Assembly: GCA_016716265.1 (NCBI GenBank)
Contig: JADJWQ010000006.1
Location: 3,809,501 to 3,873,500, forward strand
Reading direction: 5' to 3'
From: Planctomycetota bacterium
GTDB lineage: Bacteria > Planctomycetota > UBA1135 > UBA2386
DNA length: 64,000 nucleotides
Shown here one piece after another: positions 51,739 to 61,023 of this stretch (position 1 is the stretch's first letter; every line of letters starts with the position of its first letter). The notes beneath the pieces were generated by a model that made no database searches, was not told the origin of the DNA, and saw nothing but the letters and a program-made list of their open reading frames with translations. The translations under genes and the position numbers were made by a program.

Positions 51739-53499
51739 TCACGTACCTCGGACCGACGCCCTGAGCGTCGCGCACTCGGTGCCGACCGCGCGGCCGTGCG
51801 GCCGCACCGTGTAGCGGCCGACCGCGGCAGGCACGACGAAGGTCTCCGCGTAATGGACGACGAACGGCTCGAAGCAGCCGTCGGGGCTCTCGACGACGAC
51901 CTCGTCGCCCTGCACGAGGTTGAGCACGTGCACGGTCTCCGCCGTGTCGTGCGGGGCCGTGCCGGTGAACCAATGGCGGCGCGTCTCGATGAACTGGAGC
52001 TCGTGCAGCCCGGTCCGCTCCTCGCGCCAGCCGTCGCCGCTGGCGATGGCCCGCACGCGGCCGATCAGCTCGCGGCGCACCCACGACGCGCGGCGGTCCC
52101 ATTGGATGTTCGCAGCGCCGCGCTCGAGGTTGACCGGGCGCGGCAGGCCGTCGAGGCCCGGCCGCCCCCAGTCCCACAGCTTGAACGTGAAGATGTACGG
52201 CGTCGCGCTGACCTCGAGCACCATCGCGTCCGCACCCGAGCCGTGGACCGTACCCGCGGGGATCAGGAAGTGATCGTGTCGCCGCGCCGGCCACCGCGCG
52301 ACGTGGCGTTCTGCCGCGAAGGCCGGGCCACCGCGCTGCGCCGCCGCGAGCTCGTCGAGCATCGCGCGCGGGTCGACGTCGTCGCGCAGGCCGAGGTGCA
52401 CCGCGGCGCCGGGCCCCGCGTCGAGCAGGTAGTAGCTCTCGTCCTGGGTGTAGTGGTGTCCGAAGTGCTCACGCATGTACGCGGCGATCGGGTGGACCTG
52501 CAGGCTCAGGTTCCCGCCGCCCATGGTGTCGAGGAAGTCGAAGCGGATCGGGAACTCGGCGCCGAACCGCTCGACGATCCCGGCACCGAGCAGCTCCCGT
52601 GCGCGGTAGAACACGAGATCGAGCCCCGGAATCTCGACCGTGACGTCGCCGAACCGCAGGAGCAGGCTGTTCTCCTCCGGCACGCAGTCGAAGCACCAGC
52701 CATAGTTCGCGGCGTCGGCCGGCAGGTCGCAGACCGCCCGCATCCATTGTCCGCCCCACGGCGCCGGATCGAACAGCGGCACGAAGCGGAACGGCCGCTG
52801 CGCCAGGTGATCGAGACCGCGCCGCAGTGCATCGCCGGTCACCAGGCGCGGTTCGCCCTCACGCGTGCTGTCGAGCAGGTAGTCCTGGTGCGGCAGCGCC
52901 TGCTGCTTGACGCGGTCGGTCACCCGCCAGTCGATGAAGTAGCCGCGCTTGTATTGCAGCGACGCCGGCCGGCCGGCATTCGCGATGCCGAGATTGGACA
53001 CCACACCGCGACGCTGGCGGAGCTGACCCTCCCAGCGGGGCAGGTCGGCGTGGACCAGGAGGTCGGGCGCACAGCAGCGTGTCGCACCCGTGCCGAACAC
53101 GACGATCGGGCTCGCAGCGCTCGCCGCGCGCCGGCGCAGCGCATCGACGCGCGCCGGATCGAGGAACGCGTCGATGGTCAGCGGCGCGAGCACGCCGAAC
53201 AGCGGATCGTCGCCGCCGAGCCACGGCGCGCACAGCCGCTGCACCTCCGCCTCGGGTCGCAACGCGTCCACCGTGTCGATCCAGGTCGCGGGAGCGAGCG
53301 CCGCGCGCAGGCGCTCGCGCACCTCCGGGAGCAGCCCGGTGCTGCACTCGACCGCCAGAACGACGCGCGCGCCGCCGGTGGCGCGGCGTTCGATCGCGGC
53401 GCGCAGCTCGGCGCCGACCGCCTCCCAGCCTGCCCACGCCGCACCGGTGCCGCCGGGCACGGTGACCGCGGGTCGCTTGTCGTAGCTCGAGGTGTGCAT
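51739..53499 (-). CDS. Class I mannose-6-phosphate isomerase-like protein with N-terminal extension
   Basis: A 586-aa cytoplasmic protein. The C-terminal part (about 235-586) is a cupin-type phosphomannose isomerase: GGNLSLQVHP (zinc-site Gln and His), TQDESYYLLDAGPGA (Glu), then the second His in IPAGTVHGSG and LEVSATPYIFTFKLWDWGRP. The first about 190 residues are an additional alpha/beta domain (GARVVLAVECSTGLL, ASPIVVFGTGA) resembling a nucleotide or phosphate-binding fold. ATG 53499 overlaps the kinase stop (TGATG). It likely interconverts mannose-6-P and fructose-6-P for the mannose released by the GH38. Alternative: an unrelated aldose-phosphate substrate. Confidence 0.82.
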   Translation of the reverse strand: MHTSSYDKRPAVTVPGGTGAAWAGWEAVGAELRAAIERRATGGARVVLAVECSTGLLPEVRERLRAALAPATWIDTVDALRPEAEVQRLCAPWLGGDDPLFGVLAPLTIDAFLDPARVDALRRRAASAASPIVVFGTGATRCCAPDLLVHADLPRWEGQLRQRRGVVSNLGIANAGRPASLQYKRGYFIDWRVTDRVKQQALPHQDYLLDSTREGEPRLVTGDALRRGLDHLAQRPFRFVPLFDPAPWGGQWMRAVCDLPADAANYGWCFDCVPEENSLLLRFGDVTVEIPGLDLVFYRARELLGAGIVERFGAEFPIRFDFLDTMGGGNLSLQVHPIAAYMREHFGHHYTQDESYYLLDAGPGAAVHLGLRDDVDPRAMLDELAAAQRGGPAFAAERHVARWPARRHDHFLIPAGTVHGSGADAMVLEVSATPYIFTFKLWDWGRPGLDGLPRPVNLERGAANIQWDRRASWVRRELIGRVRAIASGDGWREERTGLHELQFIETRRHWFTGTAPHDTAETVHVLNLVQGDEVVVESPDGCFEPFVVHYAETFVVPAAVGRYTVRPHGRAVGTECATLRASVRGT

Positions 53500-54458
53500 C
53501 AGAGGTCCAGCGGCTGCGAGCGCAGCACGTCGACGAGCGCGCCGGGCACCGACCACCCCGCCAACCGGCCGGCCTCGAGCACCGCGCCGAGCACCGGCGG
53601 CAGGACGGGTTCGACGACCGCGACGCCGAGCCCCAGGCGCTCGATGCGCGACGTCAGCAGCGGCGTGAACGGCGGTCCCGACTGCGCCAGCCCGCCGGTC
53701 AGGATCACCTGCGACGGCCGTGGAGCGAACAGCCGGGCTGCCGTCACCGCGACGAGCTGCGCCAGCTCGTCCGCCGCGCGGTCGACGATCGCGGCGGCGA
53801 GCACGTCTGTCGCGGCGAGCGCGACGACCGCGGGGGCCAGCGCCGCGATCCGCTCGCGGTCGACGTCGGACCGCGCCAGCCGCTCAGCGAGCGCGCGCGA
53901 CTCGGTCGCAGCCCAGCGGTCGAAGACGAGGTCGCGCAGTCGGCTCGGTGGCAGGCGTCCATCCTCGACGCGCACCGCGGCGCGCACCGCCTCGACCGCG
54001 ATCCAGTACGCGCTGCCGGCATCGTCGGCGAGGGACTCCCAGCCGCCGCACCAGTGCCGGCGGCCGTCCGCGCCGATGCCGAGGCACGCCGAGCCGGTCC
54101 CGGCGATCAGCACCATGCCCGGGCGACCGGCGAGCCCACCGGTGAGCGCGGCACACGCGTCGTTGTCGACGTGCACGCTCGCGTCGCGCAATGCCGGGAT
54201 GCCGCGCGCCGTCGCCTCGACGGCCGCCGCGTCGTTCCGCGTCGAGATGCCGCCGAGCGCGAGGAAGGCGGTCGCGGGTGCCGTCGCGCCGCACGCGCGC
54301 TCGGCGAGCTCCGCGAGCCGGGCGCGGACCTGCTGCAGGTCGTGGTGGCGCGGGTTGATCGAGGCGCCGGCCGCGGCGCCCAGGATGCGTCCGCCGGCGT
54401 CGACGAGCGCCGCGCGCGTGCGGCTGCCGCCCCCGTCGATGCCGAGCACGGCGCTCAT
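53499..54458 (-). CDS. BadF/N-acetylglucosamine kinase-type sugar kinase
   Basis: A 319-aa ASKHA-fold kinase of the BadF/BadG/GlcNAc-kinase family. The phosphate-1 loop LGIDGGGSRTRAALVD lies at the N-terminus, VHVDNDACAAL near 105, the phosphate-2 loop LIAGTGSACLGIG near 130, and ILTGGLAQSG near 260. The start ATG 54458 overlaps the sugar porter stop and its stop overlaps the next gene start, so translation is coupled across the operon. In this setting it most likely phosphorylates the imported hexose (mannose or an amino sugar). The substrate cannot be read from sequence. Confidence 0.85.
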   Translation of the reverse strand: MSAVLGIDGGGSRTRAALVDAGGRILGAAAGASINPRHHDLQQVRARLAELAERACGATAPATAFLALGGISTRNDAAAVEATARGIPALRDASVHVDNDACAALTGGLAGRPGMVLIAGTGSACLGIGADGRRHWCGGWESLADDAGSAYWIAVEAVRAAVRVEDGRLPPSRLRDLVFDRWAATESRALAERLARSDVDRERIAALAPAVVALAATDVLAAAIVDRAADELAQLVAVTAARLFAPRPSQVILTGGLAQSGPPFTPLLTSRIERLGLGVAVVEPVLPPVLGAVLEAGRLAGWSVPGALVDVLRSQPLDL

Positions 54459-55807
54459 CGGCGGCTCCACGACGCCGCGATCTCCTCGAGGCGCCGGCCG
54501 CGCGTCTCGGGCACCAGCACGAAGACGAACGCGAGGCTCAGCGCGGAGCACGCCGCGTAGATCCAGAACGTCGCACCCGGCCCGAGCCGGTCCTTCAGCA
54601 CCGGGAAGCTCTGCGCGACGACGAGGCACGCCGCCCAGATCGTGCCGACGCCGATCGCGACGGCCCGACCGCGGACCGGGCCTGGGAAGATCTCGCTGAT
54701 CAGGACCCACGGGATCGGTCCCATCGCGACCGCGAACGCCGCGACGTAGACGAGCACCGCGACGAGCGTTCCCGCCCCGGCGCTCGCGGTGCCGAACGAC
54801 GCGCCGACGAACGCCAGCGCAATGGTCTGCACGGCGGCACCGAGCAACAGCAGCGGCCGCCGACCGAGCCGGTCGATCGCCGCGAGCGCGACCAGCGTGA
54901 ACGCCAGATTGACCGCGCCGACCCACACCGCCGACTCGAATGCCGCGTCGGTGCTCGCACCCGCGGCGCGGAACACCTCCGGCGCGTAGTACATGATCGC
55001 GTTGATGCCCGACGCCTGGCTGAGGATCGCGAGCCCTACGGCGATCGCGAGCGGCCGGCGCAGCACGGGTGCGAATACAGCAGAGAACGGCGCGGGCTCG
55101 TCCGCGCCCGCCGCGAGGATCTGCCCGAGCTCGCACCGCGCCTCGTCCGCGGTCGCCACGCGCCGCAGCGCGGCCTCAGCCGCGGCGACCTGCCCGCGCA
55201 GAGCGAGCCAGCGCGGACTCTCGGGGACCCAGCCGAGCAGCACGAGGAACAGCACCGCGGGGATCGACTCCGAGCCGAGCATCCACCGCCAGCCCGTCGA
55301 GGTGTTCCACTCGACGTCGCCGAGCGCCTGGATCTGCTGGTCGACGAAGAACACCAGGAAGATCCCGAGCACGATGCCGAGCTGGAACAGCGTGCCGAGC
55401 ACGCCGCGCCGCCGCTCGGGCGCGATCTCGGCGATGTAGGTCGGGCACACCATCGACGAGATTCCGATCGCGAGCCCGCCGCCGAAGCGCGCCGCGAGGA
55501 AGCTCGGGAACGTCGGTGCGAGTGCCGACCAGATGCCCGACCCGGCGTACAGCACGCCGCAAGTCAGCAACATCCGCTTGCGACCGAAGCGGTCCGCGAC
55601 GAAGCCCGCGGCCAGCGCACCGGGCAGGCAGCCCCAGATCGCGCTCGCGCCCGCCTGACCTTCCTGCACCGGGGTCAGACCGAAGTGGTCTCGCAGGGCG
55701 CCGATCGCGCCGGCGATCACCGCGGTGTCGTAGCCGAAGAGGAACCCGCCGAGCGCGGCGACTCCCGTGATGTAGCCGAGCCAGCGGACGTTGGCGGGCG
55801 TGCCCAT
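54455..55807 (-). CDS. MFS sugar:proton symporter (sugar porter family)
   Basis: A 450-aa inner-membrane transporter with twelve helices. Family signatures: GGFLFGYDTAVIAGA in helix 1, DRFGRKRML between helices 2 and 3, PESPRWLALRGQ after helix 6, SGINAIMYYAPEVF in helix 7, DRLGRRPLL between 8 and 9, and VPETRGRRLEEI at the end. ATG 55807 is chosen over an upstream in-frame ATG (55891) because helix 1 then begins at the usual position. It is the first gene of the operon porter, kinase, isomerase-like and alpha-mannosidase, so import of a hexose freed outside is the natural role. Confidence 0.93.
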   Translation of the reverse strand: MGTPANVRWLGYITGVAALGGFLFGYDTAVIAGAIGALRDHFGLTPVQEGQAGASAIWGCLPGALAAGFVADRFGRKRMLLTCGVLYAGSGIWSALAPTFPSFLAARFGGGLAIGISSMVCPTYIAEIAPERRRGVLGTLFQLGIVLGIFLVFFVDQQIQALGDVEWNTSTGWRWMLGSESIPAVLFLVLLGWVPESPRWLALRGQVAAAEAALRRVATADEARCELGQILAAGADEPAPFSAVFAPVLRRPLAIAVGLAILSQASGINAIMYYAPEVFRAAGASTDAAFESAVWVGAVNLAFTLVALAAIDRLGRRPLLLLGAAVQTIALAFVGASFGTASAGAGTLVAVLVYVAAFAVAMGPIPWVLISEIFPGPVRGRAVAIGVGTIWAACLVVAQSFPVLKDRLGPGATFWIYAACSALSLAFVFVLVPETRGRRLEEIAASWSRR

Positions 55808-56184
55808 CGGCGATCTGCCACCGGCATTCTGGTCGCGCTCGCGACCGGTTGCAACGCTCGCGGGAGCCGCCGAGGCGAGCGCGTTGGCCACGGCAATGGC
55901 ATGGTGGCCGGCATGCGCGCCGATGCCGAGCGCCAGCGGGGTGGTCCGCTCCGGCAGGGGCTTCGGGCCGGCGGGCGTCCATCCGATCGGGATTCCTGGC
56001 TCCTGCGCTCCGCGACTCCCGGGGTGGTGGAGCCCAGGCCGCGCGCACTCGTCACCGAAGCGGTGAGCGACTCGTTCCTGGCCCCGCTACACTCCGTCGC
56101 CATGTGCTCCGCGGGCCGAGCAGACCTACTCCTCACGGCGGAAGCGTGGATTCCGCAGGCCACGATCGCCGACCCTGACGCCCG
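55808..56184. other. Divergent intergenic region
   Basis: 377 bp between the sugar porter and the Rieske protein. It should hold the promoters of both transcription units, but I find no convincing hexamers, operators or hairpins. Confidence 0.45.
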
Positions 56185-57612
56185 GTGGGCGCGAGGATCG
56201 TGACGCCGTCCCCGCCGGGCGGTGCGTCCGCTGTTGGCAGTGAGCTGGCCGCTGTTGGTGAGCCGGCCGTTGGCGGTGAGCCCGCCGCATGGTTCCCGAT
56301 CTGCTTCCTGCGGGATCTACCGCGGGCGCGGCTGCGGCGCTTCACGCTGCACGGGCAGGGCCATGTGCTGCTGCGCGATGGCGACGACGTGCATTGCCAT
56401 GTCGATCGCTGCCCGCATCGTGCGGCCCGACTCTCCGATGGTCGGGTGGTGGGCGACACGATCGAGTGCCTCTACCACGGCTGGCGCTTCGCCCGGGACG
56501 GTGCCTGCGTCGCGATCCCGCAGCTGCCCGAGCAGCTCGGCATCCCGGCGACCGCCTGCCTGCAGCGACGCGACGTGCAGGTCCGGCAGGGCATGGTGTT
56601 CGTGTGGTTCGGTGAGACCCCTGCGGACGCCGATGCCGTCCCCACCATCCCGGCGCTCGATGGCGACGTGCACAGCGTCGACTACACCATCGACCTGCCG
56701 TACGACCGCGACGCGCTGATCGAGAACGTCGTGGACCTCGCCCACATCCACATCGCCCATCACGGCGTGCGCGGCGGTGGAATCCGCCGGCTCGCCGGAC
56801 CGATCGACTTCGAGATCGACGATCTGCCCGACGGTGGCGGCTTCACTGCGTCCTTCCGCACCCGTCTGGACGCAGCGCAGGGCCCGTCGACCGGTGCGTC
56901 GCTCACCGGCGCCAGGATGAGCTTCCGCGCACCTGGTCTGGTCCATTACGAGTCGCGATACCGTGACCCTGCATTGTGCTCGGGTCTCGCCTTGTATGCG
57001 GTGCCGATCGACCGCGATCGCTGCCGACTGCTCTACCGCGCCTACAGCAGCTTCCCGGACGCGGCTGCGGTGCGCCGCCCGCGCTGGCGTGAGCACCTGT
57101 TCCAGAACCGCCTGCTCGAGCAGGACATGGCGGTGGTGGCCGGCCAGGCCGAGGACTCCCGCCGCGACGGCCGCGCGCTGCGCGAACAGTGGCTGCCCTT
57201 GAAGACCAGCGACGCGCTGGTCATCCGCTTCCGCCGCTGGATCGACGATCTCGGCGCTGCCCGAGGTGACCGTCTCGGTTTCGTCGCCGAGCCTCCGCCG
57301 CCTCGACGCGGCGCATGCGATTCGCCTGCCGGCGCTGAGCTGCGCGACCGCTTGCACATGCACACCACGCAATGTGTCGACTGCAGCGCGGCGCTGGAAC
57401 ACCATCGCGTCGTGGAACGGCGTGCGCAGGCCATCGGTTTCGGTGCGCTGTGCGCGGCCGTCGTCGCCGCAGGGTTCGGCCTTGCGGTGTCGACGCTGGC
57501 GCTGACGGCGGTCGCCGTCGCGATGCGCGTGGTCGCCCATCGCGCGCGGCGAGTCACCGGCGAGCTCACCGGTGTCCATCCGCCGGAGTTCGTCGCACCG
57601 CCAGCACCGTGA
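56185..57612 (+). CDS. Rieske non-heme iron oxygenase, pheophorbide-a-oxygenase-like, membrane-anchored
   Basis: A 475-aa protein. Residues about 35-135 form the Rieske domain with CPHR and CLYHGW (C-x-H, 16 residues, C-x-x-H). The mononuclear iron site lies in ENVVDLAHIHIAHHG (about 185-200). Near the C-terminus a conserved-looking C-x-x-C (TTQCVDCSAAL, about 395) and two membrane helices (AIGFGALCAAVVAAGFGLAV, LALTAVAVAMRVVA) complete the PaO/TIC55/CAO layout known from plants and cyanobacteria. The GTG start (56185) has little support, since the first 34 residues are a low-complexity G/V/E/P stretch. The 3' end overlaps the convergent methyltransferase gene by 47 bp. The substrate is unknown. 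Confidence 0.85.
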   Translation: MGARIVTPSPPGGASAVGSELAAVGEPAVGGEPAAWFPICFLRDLPRARLRRFTLHGQGHVLLRDGDDVHCHVDRCPHRAARLSDGRVVGDTIECLYHGWRFARDGACVAIPQLPEQLGIPATACLQRRDVQVRQGMVFVWFGETPADADAVPTIPALDGDVHSVDYTIDLPYDRDALIENVVDLAHIHIAHHGVRGGGIRRLAGPIDFEIDDLPDGGGFTASFRTRLDAAQGPSTGASLTGARMSFRAPGLVHYESRYRDPALCSGLALYAVPIDRDRCRLLYRAYSSFPDAAAVRRPRWREHLFQNRLLEQDMAVVAGQAEDSRRDGRALREQWLPLKTSDALVIRFRRWIDDLGAARGDRLGFVAEPPPPRRGACDSPAGAELRDRLHMHTTQCVDCSAALEHHRVVERRAQAIGFGALCAAVVAAGFGLAVSTLALTAVAVAMRVVAHRARRVTGELTGVHPPEFVAPPAP

Positions 57613-59167
57613 AGAAGCCCGGGAAGTAGCGCGCGTCGTCCGTCAGCGCACGCACCGACACGCCCTCGTATTCGAGCTCCTTCGCGAACAGCTCGTCGAG
57701 AGCGGGCAATGGCGTGCGGAACGCATTGATGCTGGTGCTCCGCAGCTCCAGATCGTCCTCCTCCAGCCATTGGCACACCTCGCGGAGCGTGTGCTGGGTC
57801 TCGTGGGGATGCAGAACCTGGTCGCGGAACCAGGACTCCAGATGCTGGTCGTCGGGAGCGCGCACGCCGTCCAGGCGCCGGTATTCCTCCAGCGCGGCGG
57901 CTTCGCCCCGCCGTGCGATCACCCGCTGGAAGTGGTGCAGGAAGGGTCGTCGACCGGGCCGGTGGTAGAGCGCGACGTAGACCGCTCCCGCACTCTGCCG
58001 CTGGATGTGCCGGAAGGCTGCCCGGCAGTCCCGCGTGTGGTGCAGCACGCCGAGGCTCACGACCAGATCGACCGGTTCCGGCGAGCGGAACTCGAAGAGA
58101 TCGGATTCCACGAACCGGACCCGTTCGCCGAGTCCGAGCAGCTCGGCGAGCTGTCGGCCGCGCGCCAGGGCCGGCGGGGTGAAGTCGACGGCGGCGACCT
58201 CGACGCCGTAGTGCAGGGCGAGGCTGCAGCTCAGCCAGCCCGTGCCGCAGCCGAACTCGGCAACCGTGCGCACGGCGCCGTTCGTCAGCAATGCGTGGAG
58301 ATCGGGATAGCTGCTGGCAATGGGATTGGCCCGCACCGCACGGGCGACCTCGGCGGCCTCGCTGTGCATGTTGAAGGGCAGGCGGGTGTAGAAGTCCCGC
58401 ACCGACCGGCCGACCGGGTCCTCGGCCAATGGCAGCTCGACGGCGGGTGCCGCCGGACCGACGAGCATGTCCACGAGCCGGGCCGCGAAGGTGGTGTGCC
58501 GCTCGACGACTTCGGTGGCTGACGTGGGCTGGAGCGGCGGCGGTGGCGACAGATCCACGAGGAACGCGGGGTCGACCACGTCGAGGAGGGTCCGCAGACT
58601 GTCGATCCGTCGCGACTCCGGGCCGCACAGCCGCGCCCAGGTCTCCGCGACGGCGATCGCCGGCAGCTCCTCCGCACGGCAGAACTCCTGCACCAGCAGG
58701 ATCGCGCGCAGGCTCTCCATCACGCCGAGCGCCTCCGAGGCGTAGGCGAAGTGGCTGCGCGCGCGCTCCAGGCGACGCAGGGCGCGCTGCCGGTCGGGGC
58801 CGCGAGGGGTCGTCCTGCGGATGTTCCTCGCGGCGTCGCGGTCGAGGTCGGCCGGGCCGATCGTGAAGAAGCCGGCGTCGTCCACGCACTCGGCCAGGCG
58901 GTCGTCCGCGAACACCACCACGACGAGGTCCGGGCGATTCGCGGCGCATTCGATCAGGACCCGTCGCGCGATCGCCTGGTTGGACGCATCCGGCAGGGCG
59001 TGGTTGGTCAGCTCGACCGCGTCCGTCGCGAGTCCGAGTCGGCGGGCCCAGTGCTCGCGCAGGCGATCGACCCAGTGCGCCGCGTCGCCCGTCGTGGCCG
59101 CCGACCGGCCACCGAACACCGCGAGTCGCCGGCTCGACGGTGCCCCTGTCGTTGCGTCGGTCGTCAT
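57566..59167 (-). CDS. SGNH-like domain fused to a class I SAM-dependent methyltransferase
   Basis: A 533-aa protein. The first about 230 residues echo the SGNH-like units of the upstream gene (AVFGGRSAATTGDAAHWVD, LTNHALPDASNQAIARRVL, RPDLVVVVFADDRLAE) but with GGR where a GDS/GES serine would be. The second half (about 290-533) is a Rossmann methyltransferase: motif I VAEFGCGTGWLSCS, an acidic AAVDFTPPAL, and LVVSLGVLHHTRD. It lies 20 bp downstream of the two-domain SGNH gene and is surely co-transcribed. Possibly the pair modifies an extracellular or surface glycan or a small natural product; this is inference. ATG 59167. Confidence 0.8.
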   Translation of the reverse strand: MTTDATTGAPSSRRLAVFGGRSAATTGDAAHWVDRLREHWARRLGLATDAVELTNHALPDASNQAIARRVLIECAANRPDLVVVVFADDRLAECVDDAGFFTIGPADLDRDAARNIRRTTPRGPDRQRALRRLERARSHFAYASEALGVMESLRAILLVQEFCRAEELPAIAVAETWARLCGPESRRIDSLRTLLDVVDPAFLVDLSPPPPLQPTSATEVVERHTTFAARLVDMLVGPAAPAVELPLAEDPVGRSVRDFYTRLPFNMHSEAAEVARAVRANPIASSYPDLHALLTNGAVRTVAEFGCGTGWLSCSLALHYGVEVAAVDFTPPALARGRQLAELLGLGERVRFVESDLFEFRSPEPVDLVVSLGVLHHTRDCRAAFRHIQRQSAGAVYVALYHRPGRRPFLHHFQRVIARRGEAAALEEYRRLDGVRAPDDQHLESWFRDQVLHPHETQHTLREVCQWLEEDDLELRSTSINAFRTPLPALDELFAKELEYEGVSVRALTDDARYFPGFFTVLAVRRTPADGHR

Positions 59168-59187
59168 GCTTCCGCCAGCCGCGCGGG

Positions 59188-61023
59188 CTACCGCGTCTCG
59201 ATCTGCGTCGCACGGACGGCGGCACTGCGTGCCTCGAACAGCGTCCTCGCGAAGGTCCGGTGCCGGCGGGCCGAGCAGTGTACGCCATCGGCCGCCGCCT
59301 CGCCGATCGGCTCGACCCGGAACACCGACGCATCCTGCACGAGGTCGCGGTCGACCAGCGCGAGCAAGGCGGCGAGCGACGGGGGCCCGTCGCCGACCGC
59401 GTCGACCAGCTTGTCCCACCCCTCGATGCAGGCGGCGGCCGGCAGCCGGCGGGCGCGAAGGAAGTACTGGACCGTGAGGATCGCCTGCAGGCTTCGGTGC
59501 GCACGGCTCACCACGCAGTGGTGCTGCAGCCAACGGCGACCCGCCTCGATGGCATCGCGTCGATCCGCCGGCGTCGACGGTGGCACATCGGCCGTCGCGA
59601 GCCAGGGCCCGACGCGCGCGACGTGATCGCGGAACGGCAGCTCGGACCGCAGCAGGGAGGCGAAGTCGACCAGCACGAGGTCCGGGCGCACCTGCGTACA
59701 CCGCGTCAGCAATGTCCTCGCGATCATCTCGTTGGAGCCGCCGGCCTCGGCGAAGTTGACCACCATGGCACCTTCCGGATCGTGTCCCGTCGCCTCGCTC
59801 CAGAGCCTGGCGTATTGCATTGGCCAGGGTGCGGTCTCGTCCAGGCCGGTGCCGAAGGCGTTGCTCTCGCCGAACACGAAGATCCGTGGCCGCGAACGGG
59901 GGTCGTATTCCCGACCCCGGTAGCCAAGGGTGTTGAAGCGATAGTTGCAGCGCCCGCTCTGATCGGCGCCGAAGCGGTCCGTGTGCCAGGCTCCGCCGAC
60001 CCGCAGGAGTCGAACCCGGGAATCGCCGTCGTAGCTCGGCAGTGCCAGGACCGAGCCGGCTCCCGCCGTCCCCCCGACCACGCCGACCGACGAGTCCGGC
60101 ACGATCCCCGATCTCTGCAGCCGGTCCCACACGCTCGCTGCGAAGGCTGCATGGCGCCGGGGGCCCGGGTGCATCCCATCTGCCGCCAGGTCGGCCGACG
60201 GTGCCGCAGCCCGAATGTCGACGTCGAGCAGGAACGACGCATCGAGCAGGTCGACCCCGTTCCGGGCCGAATCGCCGCACGAGCTCGACAACTCGCGAAG
60301 GTCTGCCAGGCGGTTGCAGACGGCCACGGCCTGGATGCCGCGGGCCCGCAGATAGAACTGCACCTGCAGGATGTCACGCTGACTCGCCAGTGCGTCCTGC
60401 ACATCGTGTCGGGAGGCGACCCACGCACGTGCCCTGCGTAGCAGGTCGGAGCGCAGCCCGCGTTGCTCCGGCGTCACGGCACCGAGCTCGCGCGCGGCCC
60501 GTCGGTCGCGCAGCGCGGCGATCAGCCGGGGGCCGGCGGTCAGCGGGCGATCCCCGGCCATGATCTCGGCACGCGTGTGGTCGGCGAAGTGCACCAGTAC
60601 GAGATCGGGATGCAGCCGCTCGCACTGAGCCAGCACCTCGCCGGCGATCGTGCGATTGGAGGCGCCGCTCTCGGCGAAGTTCAGGACGCAGACGTCCTCG
60701 GCGGCCCAGCCCTGCGAGCGGCGCCAGGCGTCCGCGACCAGATGCGGCCAGCTCGCGGCCTCCGGCAGGCCGACACCGATCGCGTGCTCCTCACCGAAGA
60801 TGCAGATCCGCCGTCGTGCCGCGGGTGCGAAGCTGGCACCGCGGTAGCCGTGTTCGTTGAAGCGGTAGGTCAGCAGTCCGGAGGTATCGCAGTCGTGGAT
60901 GCGAACCTCGTGTGCACGTCCGACGCGCCGGCGGCGGGTCGGGTCCGCGCCGCAGTATTGCCGCGGACCGGCGCGAGTCACGGCGCCATCTTCGGTTCGA
61001 TCGTCGCTCCGTTCGGTGGCCAT
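59188..61023 (-). CDS. Tandem SGNH-hydrolase-like protein (two units)
   Basis: A 611-aa protein with an internal duplication. Unit 1 (about 50-320) has YRFNEHGYRGASF, ICIFGEEHAIGVGLPE, VLNFAESGASNRTIAGEV, PDLVLVHFADHTRAE and ADGMHPGPRRH. Unit 2 (about 345-605) has YRFNTLGYRGREYD, IFVFGESNAFGTGLDE, VNFAEAGGSNEMIARTLL, PDLVLVDFASLLRSE and ADGVHCSARRH. In unit 2 the nucleophile (GES) and the D-x-x-H pair are kept; in unit 1 the serine is Glu (GEE). So one active and one inactive unit is likely. No signal peptide is evident. It heads the operon with the methyltransferase. Confidence 0.75.
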   Translation of the reverse strand: MATERSDDRTEDGAVTRAGPRQYCGADPTRRRRVGRAHEVRIHDCDTSGLLTYRFNEHGYRGASFAPAARRRICIFGEEHAIGVGLPEAASWPHLVADAWRRSQGWAAEDVCVLNFAESGASNRTIAGEVLAQCERLHPDLVLVHFADHTRAEIMAGDRPLTAGPRLIAALRDRRAARELGAVTPEQRGLRSDLLRRARAWVASRHDVQDALASQRDILQVQFYLRARGIQAVAVCNRLADLRELSSSCGDSARNGVDLLDASFLLDVDIRAAAPSADLAADGMHPGPRRHAAFAASVWDRLQRSGIVPDSSVGVVGGTAGAGSVLALPSYDGDSRVRLLRVGGAWHTDRFGADQSGRCNYRFNTLGYRGREYDPRSRPRIFVFGESNAFGTGLDETAPWPMQYARLWSEATGHDPEGAMVVNFAEAGGSNEMIARTLLTRCTQVRPDLVLVDFASLLRSELPFRDHVARVGPWLATADVPPSTPADRRDAIEAGRRWLQHHCVVSRAHRSLQAILTVQYFLRARRLPAAACIEGWDKLVDAVGDGPPSLAALLALVDRDLVQDASVFRVEPIGEAAADGVHCSARRHRTFARTLFEARSAAVRATQIETR

